From Acanthacorydalis orientalis (Eukaryota > Arthropoda > Insecta > Megaloptera > Corydalidae): 64,000 nucleotides of DNA. A program made the position numbers and the translations under genes. The notes under the pieces are model-generated. The model saw nothing but the letters and a program-made list of their open reading frames with translations, had not been told where the DNA came from and did no database searches. Position 1 is the first letter of the stretch. The number at the start of each line of letters is the position of its first letter. The stretch is from the NCBI GenBank assembly GCA_034766995.1, contig CM068316.1:11302000-11365999 (forward strand). Direction: 5' to 3'. Of this stretch, positions 1 to 10,472 are shown one piece after another.

Positions 1-654
1 AAGCTTGTTTGCATATGCAACTATTGAAATTTATTTCCACATTTAACATTCGTTCTTAGAATATAATTTTAAGAGTTGAAAATTTATACATTATTTAAAA
101 ATCGTGAAAGTCGACAGATTTATTGTCCTACAATGAAAATAAAAAATCAAAGACTATGTTATTTTTACGGTACTTGTTACATAAAAATTAAATTATGAAT
201 AAGAAGATGATGTTTCAAGTTTTTAATTTACTTATAAAAAAAACGCTTACATGCGGCATAAATATACCTAAATTAACTATTTGTCATCTTAATCATAAAT
301 CAACTAACTATTTGCCATCTTAATCATAAAAGAAAAAATACAATTCAATATCTTCCTGTTTCTGGTTACAGCCAAAGATCTCCACAATTTTCTAAATGAA
401 ATCATCAGACATCAATTATACAAACATACATATAAAATAGTATTTGGATATACAATGAACTGATATACATACATATATAATGAACTGATTTGCTATTATT
501 TAAGCATATAATTTGCAAAAAAGATGAAAGGTATTTCAAATTTCCAATTTTAAAACTTTTTCCATTATGTTTATTCGTTGTTCTTTCACAGATTGTAAAT
601 AGTTATTAAATCTGTTGTCAATAATTTGTACAAACAATTTCATTCGTAACTTAT
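1..654. other. AT-rich non-coding stretch with a 31-bp tandem duplication
   Basis: No coding signal is seen. Bases 274-299 and 305-330 are two copies of a 26-bp unit that differ at one position, offset by 31 bp, which looks like a small local duplication. The first six bases are a HindIII site (AAGCTT). Confidence 0.6.
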
Positions 655-656
655 AT

Positions 657-657
<1 letters not shown>

Positions 658-704
<47 letters not shown>
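658..704. repeat. (TA)n microsatellite
   Basis: TA run of about 47 bp with one CA interruption near the start. Confidence 0.95.
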
Positions 705-707
<3 letters not shown>

Positions 708-1130
708 TGTGAGAATTCATACTTTCTAACGTATTGAAAAATTTGCAGAGTTTTGTTGAGTTATATAAGTTTGAAAAAGGAATATTAAAATACATTTGTC
801 ATTTTATTATAAGGATGATAAAAATTCGCTTGCAGCATAATTATACCATGTGTCACCTAGTTTTATATATATATATATATACATATAAAATAATAAATGG
901 TAATAACTTATTTTTATTTATAAAATATTTTTTTACACATATTGATATAAAACCATTATTGTATTTGATTTTGATTTTATTTTTATTTAAGTAACTATCG
1001 TGTATGTATGTTCCCTATTGTTATTTTATATATTTTTAGTCTATACTAAATTATTTAATACGAGAATTTAAAATAAAATATGAATAAAAATAATCATCCA
1101 AAAGTGATTAAGTTAAAATTAACCTGGAAA
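705..1130. other. AT-rich stretch, nothing recognised
   Basis: It holds a short TA run at 864-881. An 86-codon open frame at 734-994 is rich in Ile, Tyr, Phe and Leu, reads through the TA run and has no recognisable domain; it is judged to be chance. Confidence 0.6.
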
Positions 1131-1910
1131 TTATAAGTAATCGTCAAGAGCGAGTACGCCACAACCATCTTTATGTAAAGTAGTTAAGTCGTTCAATAAA
1201 TCAGACATTCACTTTTTCTCGGCGCAAAAACTTTATCGAGTTTTTTTATACCCGACGCGTTCCTCGACGCACCGCTTCCCTTCTTGATATTCAAAATTCA
1301 TTTACATTTAATTCAAAGCTCGTATACCCTATAGACATAATTTCCGCATACAGTTTGTTTATTGTTTCAGGAAAACTTCATTCATATTCCGTTATTGTTT
1401 TCATCGCAAGACATGCATATGAACATAACGATGACACACGACACAGAAAGATAACGGTTCGTTCGTAAAGCGCAGCTTACATCACGGCTATGACTACAAC
1501 GGTGCGAGCTTCTGTTGCTCTGTCAGAGAAGCAAGCGATCAAGAATGACGTCGACAGAGCGAGAATATACATACATACATACATATGTATATATGTGTGT
1601 ATTTGTGTGCGAACGAATAACTGCTTCTGTATTTTATGTGTCAGTAGTAATCCACGACATATAAAGAAAACAAATGGTACGAGGTCGGCGTTGACGGGCG
1701 CGGGTTCAGCGTCTTTTGTTCACCACATTTGTTTACCGTCTCATGTGGTTTTTTTTCTCTTCTCGTCGTCGCTCTCCAACGTCCCGCCACACACCGATCC
1801 AATTGGATCGACGCAAAGTGGCGCCCGCTGTGATTGTACTTGATGGTGTGTTATGTTTGTTTGAGGGTGGTCGGGCGTCATGTACGAATTGAAAATATAT
1901 TGAGGTTTAG
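1131..1910. promoter_or_regulatory. GC/CpG-richer island, candidate promoter or enhancer
   Basis: This block departs sharply from its AT-rich surroundings and carries many CpG dinucleotides, concentrated at 1215-1275, 1460-1560 and 1680-1880. It contains a CRE-like TGACGTCG at 1546-1553 and a perfect 16-bp palindrome at 1795-1810 (CGATCC-AATT-GGATCG type). A short CATA/TATG run sits at about 1570-1600. No TATA box can be placed with confidence, so the regulatory call rests on composition only. A 117-codon open frame runs through it (separate entry). Confidence 0.35.
1490..1843 (+). CDS. 117-aa open frame in the CpG island, unrecognised
   Basis: This is the longest plus-strand open frame outside the transposon relics. 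It begins MTTTVRASVALSEKQ, has a low-complexity Ile/Tyr/Cys stretch at roughly residues 26-43 where it reads through a CATA/TATG microsatellite, and ends in a Ser/Pro/Gly-rich part that includes PPHTDPIGSTQSG. No domain, signal peptide or splice context is recognised. Reading through a microsatellite in frame argues against a real gene. Against that, the two flanking parts have a less AT-biased, more protein-like composition than other open frames here, and the frame lies within an island that may be transcribed. It could equally be a transcript leader or promoter DNA that happens to be open. Confidence 0.15.
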   Translation: MTTTVRASVALSEKQAIKNDVDRARIYIHTYICIYVCICVRTNNCFCILCVSSNPRHIKKTNGTRSALTGAGSASFVHHICLPSHVVFFLFSSSLSNVPPHTDPIGSTQSGARCDCT

Positions 1911-2165
1911 TTTTATGGACTGGAAATAAAAATGTGTTATTGTAATACAGTTGTAAAAATCGTACGATGCGATTTAATATATGCTTCGGAGTGTACCTTT
2001 TTAATAAAAAAAAGAAAACAACATACCAAGCGTTTCGATCATTTGCTCGACATAGATTCTATAAATAACACTATGAAAAATCTCATTTCAATGTAATTCG
2101 AAATAGTATTATAAACTATTCTATATAATTTAATATAAACTAAACGTGAAAATCAGTTATTGTTT
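1911..2165. other. AT-rich spacer
   Basis: Nothing recognised between the CpG island and the (TA)n tail of the RTE-like element. Confidence 0.6.
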
Positions 2166-2166
2166 A

Positions 2167-2222
<56 letters not shown>
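2166..2222. repeat. (TA)n tract at the 3' end of the RTE-like element
   Basis: TA run of about 57 bp that directly follows the last bases of the minus-strand retrotransposon relic. It is read here as that element's microsatellite tail. Confidence 0.9.
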
Positions 2223-2224
<2 letters not shown>

Positions 2225-2712
2225 CAACATCAGTAGTAGCAGCAGCAGTCTCTGTCAATACACTGCTGGATAAAGGCCTCTTCCACGATTTTCCATTTTG
2301 TATAATTGAATGCCTCTATTTTCCACTGATTTTTAATGAAAATTTTAATTTCCTTATTCCATTTATTCATTATTCTCTTTCTTGGGCATTTTATATTCTT
2401 TGGTTCCCAGTTAATACTTTCTATTATCCATCGATTGTCTCTCTTCTCGCAACATGCCCCGTCTTTTTCCATTTCATATTCTTTACTCTTCTTATTATAT
2501 CTGTGGCTTCTGTCTATTTTCGTATAGCATAGCATTTCCCTAGCAAATATCTTTCCACATTTTTGTGTTGTTTGGGGTCTGAATGATTTTGGCGTTAAGC
2601 ACCCATTTTTCGCTGCTGTACGTAAGGACTGGTAGAATACATTGATCAAATACTTTTTTCTTCAAACAGAGTGGGATTGTTGATTTAAATATAAAGGTAT
2701 TTCGTTCAAATG

Positions 2713-2716
<4 letters not shown>
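2223..2716 (-). mobile_element. RTE-like non-LTR retrotransposon, 3' end of the reverse-transcriptase ORF (relic)
   Basis: On the minus strand, two overlapping open frames together give the C-terminal part of an endonuclease/reverse-transcriptase polyprotein. The first (about 2700 down to 2540) carries KVFDQCILPVLTYSSEKWVL, which corresponds to the family's VFDQCVLPVxTYGxExW block. The frame then shifts by one, and the second (2649 down to 2230) carries DNRWIIESINWEP, CPRKRIMNKWNKEIK and ends WKIVEEAFIQQCID, matching the DxRW..K..L-W-P / GRP-x-RW-x-D / W..LEEAYVQQ pattern that closes these ORFs in arthropods. The catalytic RT domain and the endonuclease are missing, so this is a 5'-truncated, frameshifted and dead copy. 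The element ends in a short CAG/TAG-rich stretch and then (TA)n at 2166-2222, which acts as its tail. The other end abuts a second TA run at 2717-2755. Family placement within RTE is from memory of the C-terminal motifs, not from a search. Confidence 0.75.

Positions 2717-2755
<39 letters not shown>
2717..2755. repeat. (TA)n microsatellite
   Basis: TA run of about 39 bp at the truncated 5' side of the RTE-like relic. Confidence 0.95.
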
Positions 2756-2757
<2 letters not shown>

Positions 2758-2990
2758 AATAAATATTTTTAGAACTTTTATCTGCACTAGTGAACAAATT
2801 TATTAAATTATAAACAAAAATATTTTTATAAAGTTGTATGTTTAATTAAAATGTGTTTGTAATATTTTAATAGTATACTAAATTGAAATTTTGTTTATAC
2901 AAGATGTGATATTGAATAAAATTTCAATTGAACTCGCGACATTTCATAATCCATAAATATTGAGTTCACTCACTGTAAACTTTATTTTGG

Positions 2991-2991
<1 letters not shown>

Positions 2992-3024
<33 letters not shown>
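2992..3024. repeat. (TA)n microsatellite
   Basis: Uninterrupted TA run of about 33 bp. Confidence 0.95.
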
Positions 3025-3027
<3 letters not shown>

Positions 3028-3688
3028 TATAAATTCACTGAACTGTATGTTTTGATACAAAAATAATAAATAGAAGAAATATGAGGAATATTTTTTCATA
3101 AAACATGACATGTTTTATACGAAATCTGGAAATATATTTGTATTTATACAAGAAATTGGAAAAACAATAGTTTGTCATCAGAAAAAAAAAACAAAACAAA
3201 TTGTTGCTGTGAAATATATACAAAAAAGTACGGAACAATAAAGAATATTGTTGACTTGTCAAAATAATAAAATACAATAGTTAGTGTACCATTCTGTAAA
3301 TGCAACAAAGCAAAAAATATTGAGAAAAAGAACGACTAAAGAATATAAAGAGGTTGTACCCATTTCAATAGAAAAGAATAAGTATAATGACTGACTAATG
3401 ATATACTTAGTCAAGAAAAATTGATGGCATATTTATCTTGATGATTAATTATTACAGTAAGAATTTTTTTAAACAGAACTTTACTATATAGATATATTTA
3501 TTTTATTTAATAAAGAATCCACTTTCATAATATAATAAACCAAAAAAAAACATTTTCAAATATTTTTAAAAGCATCTATTAAATAACTAAATTTCAACTT
3601 TTTTTCTTTCATGATTATAAGGACAATAATATATTTTTTGAAAAGGAAATATTCATTTTATTGTACTAAAAAGTAAATACACACAGAA

Positions 3689-3692
<4 letters not shown>

Positions 3693-3720
<28 letters not shown>
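3693..3720. repeat. (TA)n microsatellite
   Basis: Uninterrupted TA run of about 28 bp. Confidence 0.95.
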
Positions 3721-4444
3721 CATATTTCCTTCAAAATGAACTCAATTAAAAGTCAAGTATTTTCAATGACTCATTAGAAATTTAATACATAATCTCATTT
3801 TACTTGCAAAGAAATTAGTTTAGCATATTTAAATACTCTAATGTGCTTGATCTTATAACACATGAATGATTACAATAATTTTTAATAAAACTTTTCAACT
3901 AATGGTTGTTACATGAAATGTTCACTGATTTTATATATTTTTCAAGTACAATCAAAATAACTTTACTACTCACAAACTATTTTACCTAATATCTTAAATT
4001 AGTAAGTTTATTTCGGGCCCGGGAGAATAATTCAAGCATGTATTTTAAAATGAGTTCTTTGACAGTATATTTCAATAATATAAATTTTCATAAAGCCCTT
4101 ACACAGAAGCAAAATATATATGAATGAGGGCTATTATTTCATTCTTCAGAAATAAATTTTCATTTCGTGTTCTTTTTTATTGGAAAATGATTATTTATCA
4201 GTATCAGAAAACATATATTGATGTGGAAATATTGACGACTAATATAAAGTGTGAAAAGTATTTCTGGTGTATCTGTTATGATCAAAAAAAGTTGTATTTT
4301 TTTTGATTTGTCAAAAACTGTGTACCAAATGAATACCAAAAATATTAACAAATGCACACAAACAGAAACATATAGATTCAACTAACCAATTCTTACAATG
4401 CCAAGAAATGAAATAGATGACTTTTTTAGCCACAGTGTGATAAG

Positions 4445-4955
4445 ATTTGGATTTAATACACAAACATCAAACCAAAGCAACCAATGTAATGGTGCCCCAT
4501 TCGTCGTTCTCAAAGGCAAAAAAGTTTAAGCAAGCACCTCCGGCCATGAAAAATCATGGTCACCGTTTTCTGGGATAAAAATGGGCCTTGCTTGTTAGTT
4601 GTCTTGAGCGTGGAATGAAGATTAATACCGATACGTATTATGAAACGATGAGGAAGTTTAGACGTGCTATTTAAGACAAAAGACGTGAGTTTCTGTCCAG
4701 TGCAATTGTGTTTTCCCCAATAATGCCAGACATCATATTGCAGTTCGAACTGTTCAAATGTTGCAATACTTTGGATAGAAAGTTTTTGACCATTCACCCT
4801 ACAGCCCCGATCTCGTGTCAAACGATTACCACTTGTCCTTGCACTTAAAAAAATGGCTCGCTTTTCAACGCTTTGAAAAAGACAAAGAATTGAAAACACG
4901 GGTTACTAATAGTTTCAAGTTACAGCCAAAAATACGTGGAAGTCATTGAAGACTA
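4445..4955 (+). mobile_element. mariner transposase relic, middle and C-terminal part
   Basis: Plus-strand frames give broken but clear Tc1/mariner (DDE/D, DD34D-type) transposase. From 4445 a frame reads W-I-stop-Y-T then K-Q-P-M-stop-W, matching the family's TWIHYYxPExKQQSxxW block. At about 4555-4700 it reads MVTVFWD-like sequence followed by ALLVSCLERGMKINTDTYYE and MRKFRRAI, matching VFWDxxGxLLVDFLExGxTINxxxYxxxLxxLRxAI. After a frameshift at about 4710 it reads NNARHHIAVRTVQ (the HDNARPH block without its first residues), then DHSPYSPDLVSNDYHL and LHLKKWLAFQRFEKDKEL at about 4788-4890. The third catalytic Asp (in SPDLVSND) is kept; the first is not visible, and the HDN Asp reads as Asn. 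Stops and at least one frameshift make it dead. It ends close to the (TA)n at 4969. The 129-codon minus-strand frame over this region is an antisense shadow. Confidence 0.85.
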
Positions 4956-4963
4956 TGTAAAAA

Positions 4964-4968
<5 letters not shown>

Positions 4969-5013
<45 letters not shown>
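4969..5013. repeat. (TA)n microsatellite
   Basis: TA run of about 45 bp, just past the mariner relic. Confidence 0.95.
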
Positions 5014-5016
<3 letters not shown>

Positions 5017-6311
5017 TATCTTTTGCCTATAATAAATCATTTTTATCATTCATGGTTTCTCTCTAATTACTAAACGGGCCCTACTTTAAAAACGTGCATT
5101 CTATAATAATTTATAGCTATTTAATATCACTGTCAAAATTAATAAATTACTTTTAATTAACAGTAGCTATTTTCATAAAAAGTATGTTATGCCACAAGTG
5201 AAATTAAAAATTAATAATCAAAAAAATTTCAGTGGTAGGCATAAATAACCAAAATTTAACAAAAATGCAGTGCACGTTTCCGGTTTATATTGGACATTTT
5301 AATTTTTTATGTATTGGATTGTTCAGTTTAATTAATATTAATTTATATTTAAAAAATTAATGAGCATTTGTCATATTAATAAATTTCAAATGAATATTAT
5401 ATATGTAATTACATTAAAGTATTCCATCACGTTTTTTATTTCCTGATACAATTTATCATAATATAAAATCGATAGCAAAATAATTTGAAACAATTTACAA
5501 TGCCAATGAAATAATAAAAAAAAAACGAATAAACATTACTAAACTCTTCTAAATTTCCATAAGGAATAATATTGTTTTAACGTCGCGTCCGCTCAATTTA
5601 TAGACCATAATTTGATTTTTAAATTGGCTCAAAGCATAACGTTGTGTACCTTCGTAAAAAGTCAAATCAAAGTGGATATAAAAAAATGTTATTGTTTGGA
5701 AAATGACGATAAGGGCGAGACATGGGGCACAAGCATGTTGTGTGGGTACGTGCATTGTTAAATTTTCGTTCCGCAAAGATGGATTTCGCGTATCTAATAT
5801 AAAACCAATCTCTTCAAATATGTAAATTCCGAACTTAATTTAAACATGAGTTCATATTGTGTTATTCAAAATAGATGCAGAGTCGAACAGGAACCGAACA
5901 TAAGGCGACTGAATACACAACAACTCAGCAAAAAAGTAATAAAACTTTTGATGTCGGCGTAAAACACAAGAAAAAATGCCGCCTACCTTCGACGGTGCCA
6001 TCGAAAACGGACTGTAATCCAGAGTAGGCTTTAGTTGAGCTTACGATGACCGCATGTTTTATGTACGACTTTCTTTTTTATAACAACAACGTATGCATAA
6101 AAGTGTATTCAATTTTCTTTTCGCGAAAATAAAAAGGACATCAATGCCGACGAGTTCTGAAAGCTATAGCGGGTGATAGATAATTCAATCTTCAACAGAT
6201 TTTTTATGAATTTATTTACCGTCAACATTCACGTCTATTAGAAAAAGTAGATTTTCTAACAAAAATCTTTAATATCATAAAGAGAATAAATAATTAGTGT
6301 GTTGTACTCTT

Positions 6312-6314
<3 letters not shown>
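5014..6314. other. AT-rich stretch with a slightly GC-richer patch at 5870-6060
   Basis: Mostly featureless. The patch 5940-6060 has several CpGs. On the minus strand, an open frame that includes STKAYSGLQSVFDGTVE ends at a possible donor (GAAG|GTAGGC, exon last base at 5987). No acceptor or start is certain, so it is not called as a gene. A 75-codon minus-strand frame at 5549-5776 has no recognised domain. Confidence 0.4.
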
Positions 6315-6365
<51 letters not shown>

Positions 6366-6389
6366 GTATATAAATAAAGAAATATTTAA

Positions 6390-6415
<26 letters not shown>
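6315..6415. repeat. two (TA)n runs with a short A-rich spacer
   Basis: TA runs at about 6315-6359 and 6390-6415 separated by TATG and AAATAAAG-type sequence. Confidence 0.9.
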
Positions 6416-6423
<8 letters not shown>

Positions 6424-8560
6424 GTTCAAAACCTTATTATACTTATAAAATATATATCACTTAAAACTTATTTCTGCAGAAATTAAACAAAACAAGCATA
6501 AAACATATAACACACATAATATAACACATCTTAATCATAATTTGAAAAATATTGTAACATATTTTAACGTTAAAAGATACAAATAAATTATCTATGCCCT
6601 TATTATTCAGTTTAACCTGGCATCATCGTTACAGTAATCTGTACCTGATGAGAAATCACTAATCATATAAGTATACTTTTACATGTTTATTTTCAAGTAA
6701 TTTCACATTTTCATTTTTTAGCATAACATCATTTCGGAATTAAAGATAATTTTTAATTTTTTATTGGGACAATACTATAATTCCAATCTTTTCTCTATAC
6801 TTTTTATGCACAAGCTTACTTTAACAAATAACAGTAAATATAAATTAAAATAAAACATTTCAAAGATACAAATAAATTACTTTTAATAATCAAACCTAAT
6901 CTTACTCAACTTCAATTAATTTGAACTTGAAGCACTATGAAAAAATATCTGTTCTCAACAATGTTCAATGGTTGTAAGGGTTATATCATGTCAACGGATA
7001 TAATCAAAGAAGACTAATCAATTATCTGGCATTGTGTGACGTTTAGACTAATGTCACTATTTTTGCAGAACAAGCAATAAAATCTATTTTCTATATTTAC
7101 ACTCTGAGCATGATGTTATTATCAATGCTACGTGTATAAAGAATCCAAGTAGACATAATGAATTACTAAATAAGAAAAATAATGATGAAAATGTTTTGAA
7201 ATTTGAGGAATTTAATCAAGCTTAATCAATCCAAATGTGCGATATTCAATTGCTGTACAGTCTAGTTTCATATAGTAAAATTTTATACTTAAGACATGCT
7301 GTTATAGTAGAGAAACGTATAAAATATCTAAAACAACTTCAATGTATGGTAATAAATTATCTGAAATTATAATATATTTACCTAAACAAAGTATTTTATA
7401 TATAAAAAAGATCCAGTGAATTAAAAATAGATTTTTTGATTCATTAATTAAAAAATGTAACAAATGAATCAAAATAAAAATTTAAATAGTTATGTTATTG
7501 AATAATAATAAAAAAAATAATAAGTATTATTAAATTAATTCAATAATATTTATCAAAATATTACATTATATGTAAAATGTCAGTTAATAAAATGATAAAC
7601 TAAAGTAATCAAGTCATTCTGAAAAAGTATTAAATATAAGAAATGATGTATTTTTTACAAACGAATCTTTTATCCAAACACAATCAACTTTTGGTATTAA
7701 AATTCTTAACAATCTATCACAATTTATTCTCATCAAGTACTAATTTTACAATAATAATGAAATTATCTTCAGATTACAAGCAAACAAGTCTACACATGAT
7801 GACATTATCATTGAAATGAGAATAAATCTATCATAATAAGTAATATTCTATTCTGAAAAATTTCGTTAGGCAAAATGACGTTAAAAATCGACGAAATTCA
7901 ATTGCGAAAATGAATTTATCTAAAGTGTCAAAGCGACTATTTTAATAATTCATATTTTAATAAATGATTTTTTATATATTCTAAAATTAGGATTAGCTAT
8001 AACATAAAAACGAGAATTCGGTAGCTAAAAATGTGTATAAGATAGAGATATTCTATGTGAAGATTTTATTATCATTTACTAAAACCATGAAAATATAAAT
8101 TACAATTTTAATTAGTTGATTTTGTATGTACGTTTTTCAGATATTATTGTTTATAAGTCACTTCTGCATTCACATCAGGTTATTTATTTTCAATTAACAT
8201 TAAGTACTATCAATAACATAAATATTTAATAAGATTCGCCAGATTTTTCAATACTTTTATACTCTAAAGATGATTCAGATAAAGAACAATTAAAAATGAT
8301 CCATAATGATTTATTGAAAATTATTGAACAGATTTTTTATGGCTTGTGGAGTCAGAAAGAATTAATTTGCGAAAATAAGCATTCAATTGAAATTGTAGAA
8401 ATTATAAAAAAAAATCAAATTCAAATTTCAAACGTGAGTAGTTCGGATTTATAAGGTATTTTGAGTTTTATTTATAATATAATTTTATGTGAAATAAGCA
8501 AAAGAATTAATATAAAAAATATACACAGGTTTTACGGAATTTTCAGTTTACTTCTATGTA
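6416..8560. other. AT-rich stretch, nothing recognised
   Basis: No repeats, domains or islands stand out. An open frame at about 8235-8453 (IIEQIFYGLWSQKELICENK inside it) has a plausible composition but starts without a good ATG, and frames of this length are expected by chance at this base composition. Confidence 0.55.
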
Positions 8561-8562
8561 TA

Positions 8563-8643
8563 TATATATATATATATACACTCACAAAAACTCTCTCTCT
8601 CTCACACATACACACCGCATGCACAAACACACACACACACACA

Positions 8644-8703
<60 letters not shown>
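8563..8703. repeat. compound microsatellite (TA)n-(CT)n-(CA)n-(TA)n
   Basis: TA run at 8563-8578, CT run at 8591-8602, CA-rich part to 8642 and a TA run at 8646-8703. Several open frames over it on both strands are only repeat translations. Confidence 0.95.
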
Positions 8704-8709
<6 letters not shown>

Positions 8710-9265
8710 CGCATAATTCATAAATAATATAGGCAGCCGGTCCTGCGACATGTGAATACATTTCCGATATCTCTGAATGTTTTGCACTCAGTGTGTGGTC
8801 GTAGTTTGTGATCGAAATACGATTCCGAAATATCAGCAGAATAACTTGACTTTTATTGAAGGAATCGTGCTTGGATTATCCGTGAGCTCCCGCTCTCGAT
8901 TGTTTTGTATTTTCTTTCCAGACGTAGTTTTATTTGTATCCCTTTGTCTTTTCGCTACACTACTTACAATCGTGTGTCTGTATATAAGTTTTGTCTTTGT
9001 GCCGAACGTAGGGAAAAAAACAACACAAACTTTCGAGTGTTGTTCACAGATGTACGTATACACATATGGGAGAATTTTCTTTATGCGTGAATTTATGAAT
9101 TTCGCGAATTTCATTCGGAAAGATACATATGTTTACATATATAAGAAAACATATATATATATATATATATATTTGTGTGTGTGTGTGTACATATAAAAGA
9201 AAAAATATTATTTTCGAAACCGAATCAAAAAACGAACCAATATTTGTGCACGGTTCAGTGAATAA
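8704..9265. promoter_or_regulatory. GC-richer island, candidate regulatory or transcribed DNA
   Basis: Composition rises at 8730-9100, with scattered CpGs. A T-rich run ending TTTCCAG at 8913-8921 resembles a splice acceptor. An arthropod initiator-like TCAGT lies at 9255-9259 (TTCAGTGA). Open frames overlap on both strands (8777-9196 plus, 8833-9114 minus) and none is recognised, so they are not called as genes. Confidence 0.25.
9150..9190. repeat. compound (AT)n-(GT)n microsatellite
   Basis: AT run followed directly by about nine GT units, inside the 3' part of the GC-richer island. Confidence 0.95.
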
Positions 9266-9791
9266 ATATATTTGATTGTTACTTCATATCAAATGCCCTT
9301 ATAAAGTTTTTGTTACTCTTCGAAAGTATGAAGTGTTTTATACAGGTACACACATAGATATTTTTACTTTGAAAATAATTCTATTTTCCTAACTTTAAAA
9401 TCAAAAAAAAAATACAAACATAAAATTAAACATTGTAAATAATAATAAAATATATTAAATATAAAAATAAAACATTGATGTTAGTTCTCTACGTGGGAAC
9501 ACTAAAAATTTAAAACGAAAAGTTATTATATGTGTGTTTCACAAACGAATTATTTTTGCATACCACAAATTACAAAAATATTTTTCTGATCAAAGTTGTT
9601 CAATGAAGGATTTCTCTTTAATTTCCAGCCAGTTAAATTATCATCAAAAAATTTTCAACATATCTTACAGTCTAAAACAGTATTCTTTAATAAAAATTAT
9701 GAAACAGATATGAAAAAAATTTACTTGTTAAACTTCAAATGATGAATCAATTACTAAAAAAAATTACAATCCAAGAATAACAGTAAAATAC

Positions 9792-9793
<2 letters not shown>
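9266..9793. other. AT-rich stretch, nothing recognised
   Basis: No repeat or coding signal seen. Confidence 0.6.

Positions 9794-9842
<49 letters not shown>
9794..9842. repeat. (TA)n microsatellite
   Basis: Uninterrupted TA run of about 49 bp. Confidence 0.95.
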
Positions 9843-9844
<2 letters not shown>

Positions 9845-10389
9845 TTAACCTTCATTAAACCTGCTGTAAGCGCATATTTGCATATAAGTTAATTTAAAAA
9901 TATAATTCCGGATATATTTCAACAATAAGAGCTTTTAGACTGAAGCTCGTTTAATTTTTACAAACAAATTTTTTATTCATCCAACAAAACAATCATTTTT
10001 TTACTCAAAAATATCAAACTTAACTGTTGTATTTATACATTTAGATATCGACTGTATTATCCTCTGCCGACTAAGATGCAAATGAATCTATTTTTTAGAA
10101 GTAAATATTGTCTGTGGATGAAAAAAGAATTAAACAATAATTAAATAAATACTATAGGTTGAATAGTTCAACTAAACCAATAAAAGATTTAGAGTTAGAA
10201 AGCGTGGAAGAAAAACCACAACTTCAACAACAACTGAAGATGTACAAATATTCGTTATGGTCATGCGCGGAAAATTAAATGAGAAAAGTATAAAAAACGA
10301 AATGAAATTCATTAGTAAAAGTGAATCTAGCCACATTACCTCAACTGTAATGTGAATAAAAGTGTCTTTACTATTATTATACTGTACTG
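9843..10389. other. AT-rich stretch, nothing recognised
   Basis: No repeat or coding signal seen up to the MITE. Confidence 0.6.
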
Positions 10390-10391
10390 TA

Positions 10392-10470
10392 TCAGTTCGG
10401 TAGAAAAATAATTGCGGTTTTTATATGAAATTGAAGGTCATAAACTGCAATTATTTTTCTACCGATCTAA
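10392..10470. mobile_element. 79-bp mariner-derived MITE (MADE1-like)
   Basis: It has near-perfect terminal inverted repeats. The left arm 10397-10420 and right arm 10442-10465 match at 23 of 24 bases, and the repeat extends more loosely to the ends at 10392 and 10470. It is flanked by TA on both sides (10390-10391 and 10471-10472), the normal mariner target duplication. The arm (CGGTAGAAAAATAATTGC, then GGTTT or AGTTT) matches the outer end of the mariner at 19698 (TAAAAAAATAATTGCGGTTTT). It thus looks like a non-autonomous derivative of that family. The length and TIR resemble human MADE1/Hsmar1, whose TIR also begins TTAGGTTGG and contains AATTGCGGTTTT (recalled, not searched). It has no coding capacity. 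Confidence 0.8.
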
Positions 10471-10472
10471 TA

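Larger units (their letters stand above)
2756..4440. other. AT-rich stretch, nothing recognised except TA runs
   Basis: It contains TA runs (separate entries) and an isolated GGGCCCGGG at about 4015-4023. Short open frames at 3035-3277 and 4124-4381 are Phe/Ile/Tyr-rich and overlap on both strands, as expected by chance. Confidence 0.6.

Noticed and set aside
2336..2527. 63-codon plus-strand frame
   Set aside because: It is antisense to the RTE-like reverse-transcriptase C-terminus.
4510..4899. 129-codon minus-strand frame
   Set aside because: It lies exactly over mariner transposase motifs on the plus strand, so it is an antisense shadow.
8235..8453. About 72-codon open stretch on the plus strand
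   Set aside because: Length is within chance expectation for this base composition, and there is no start or splice context.
8461..8787. Three overlapping open frames on both strands
   Set aside because: They are translations of TA, CA and CT microsatellites (Tyr-Ile, Thr-His, Leu-Ser runs).
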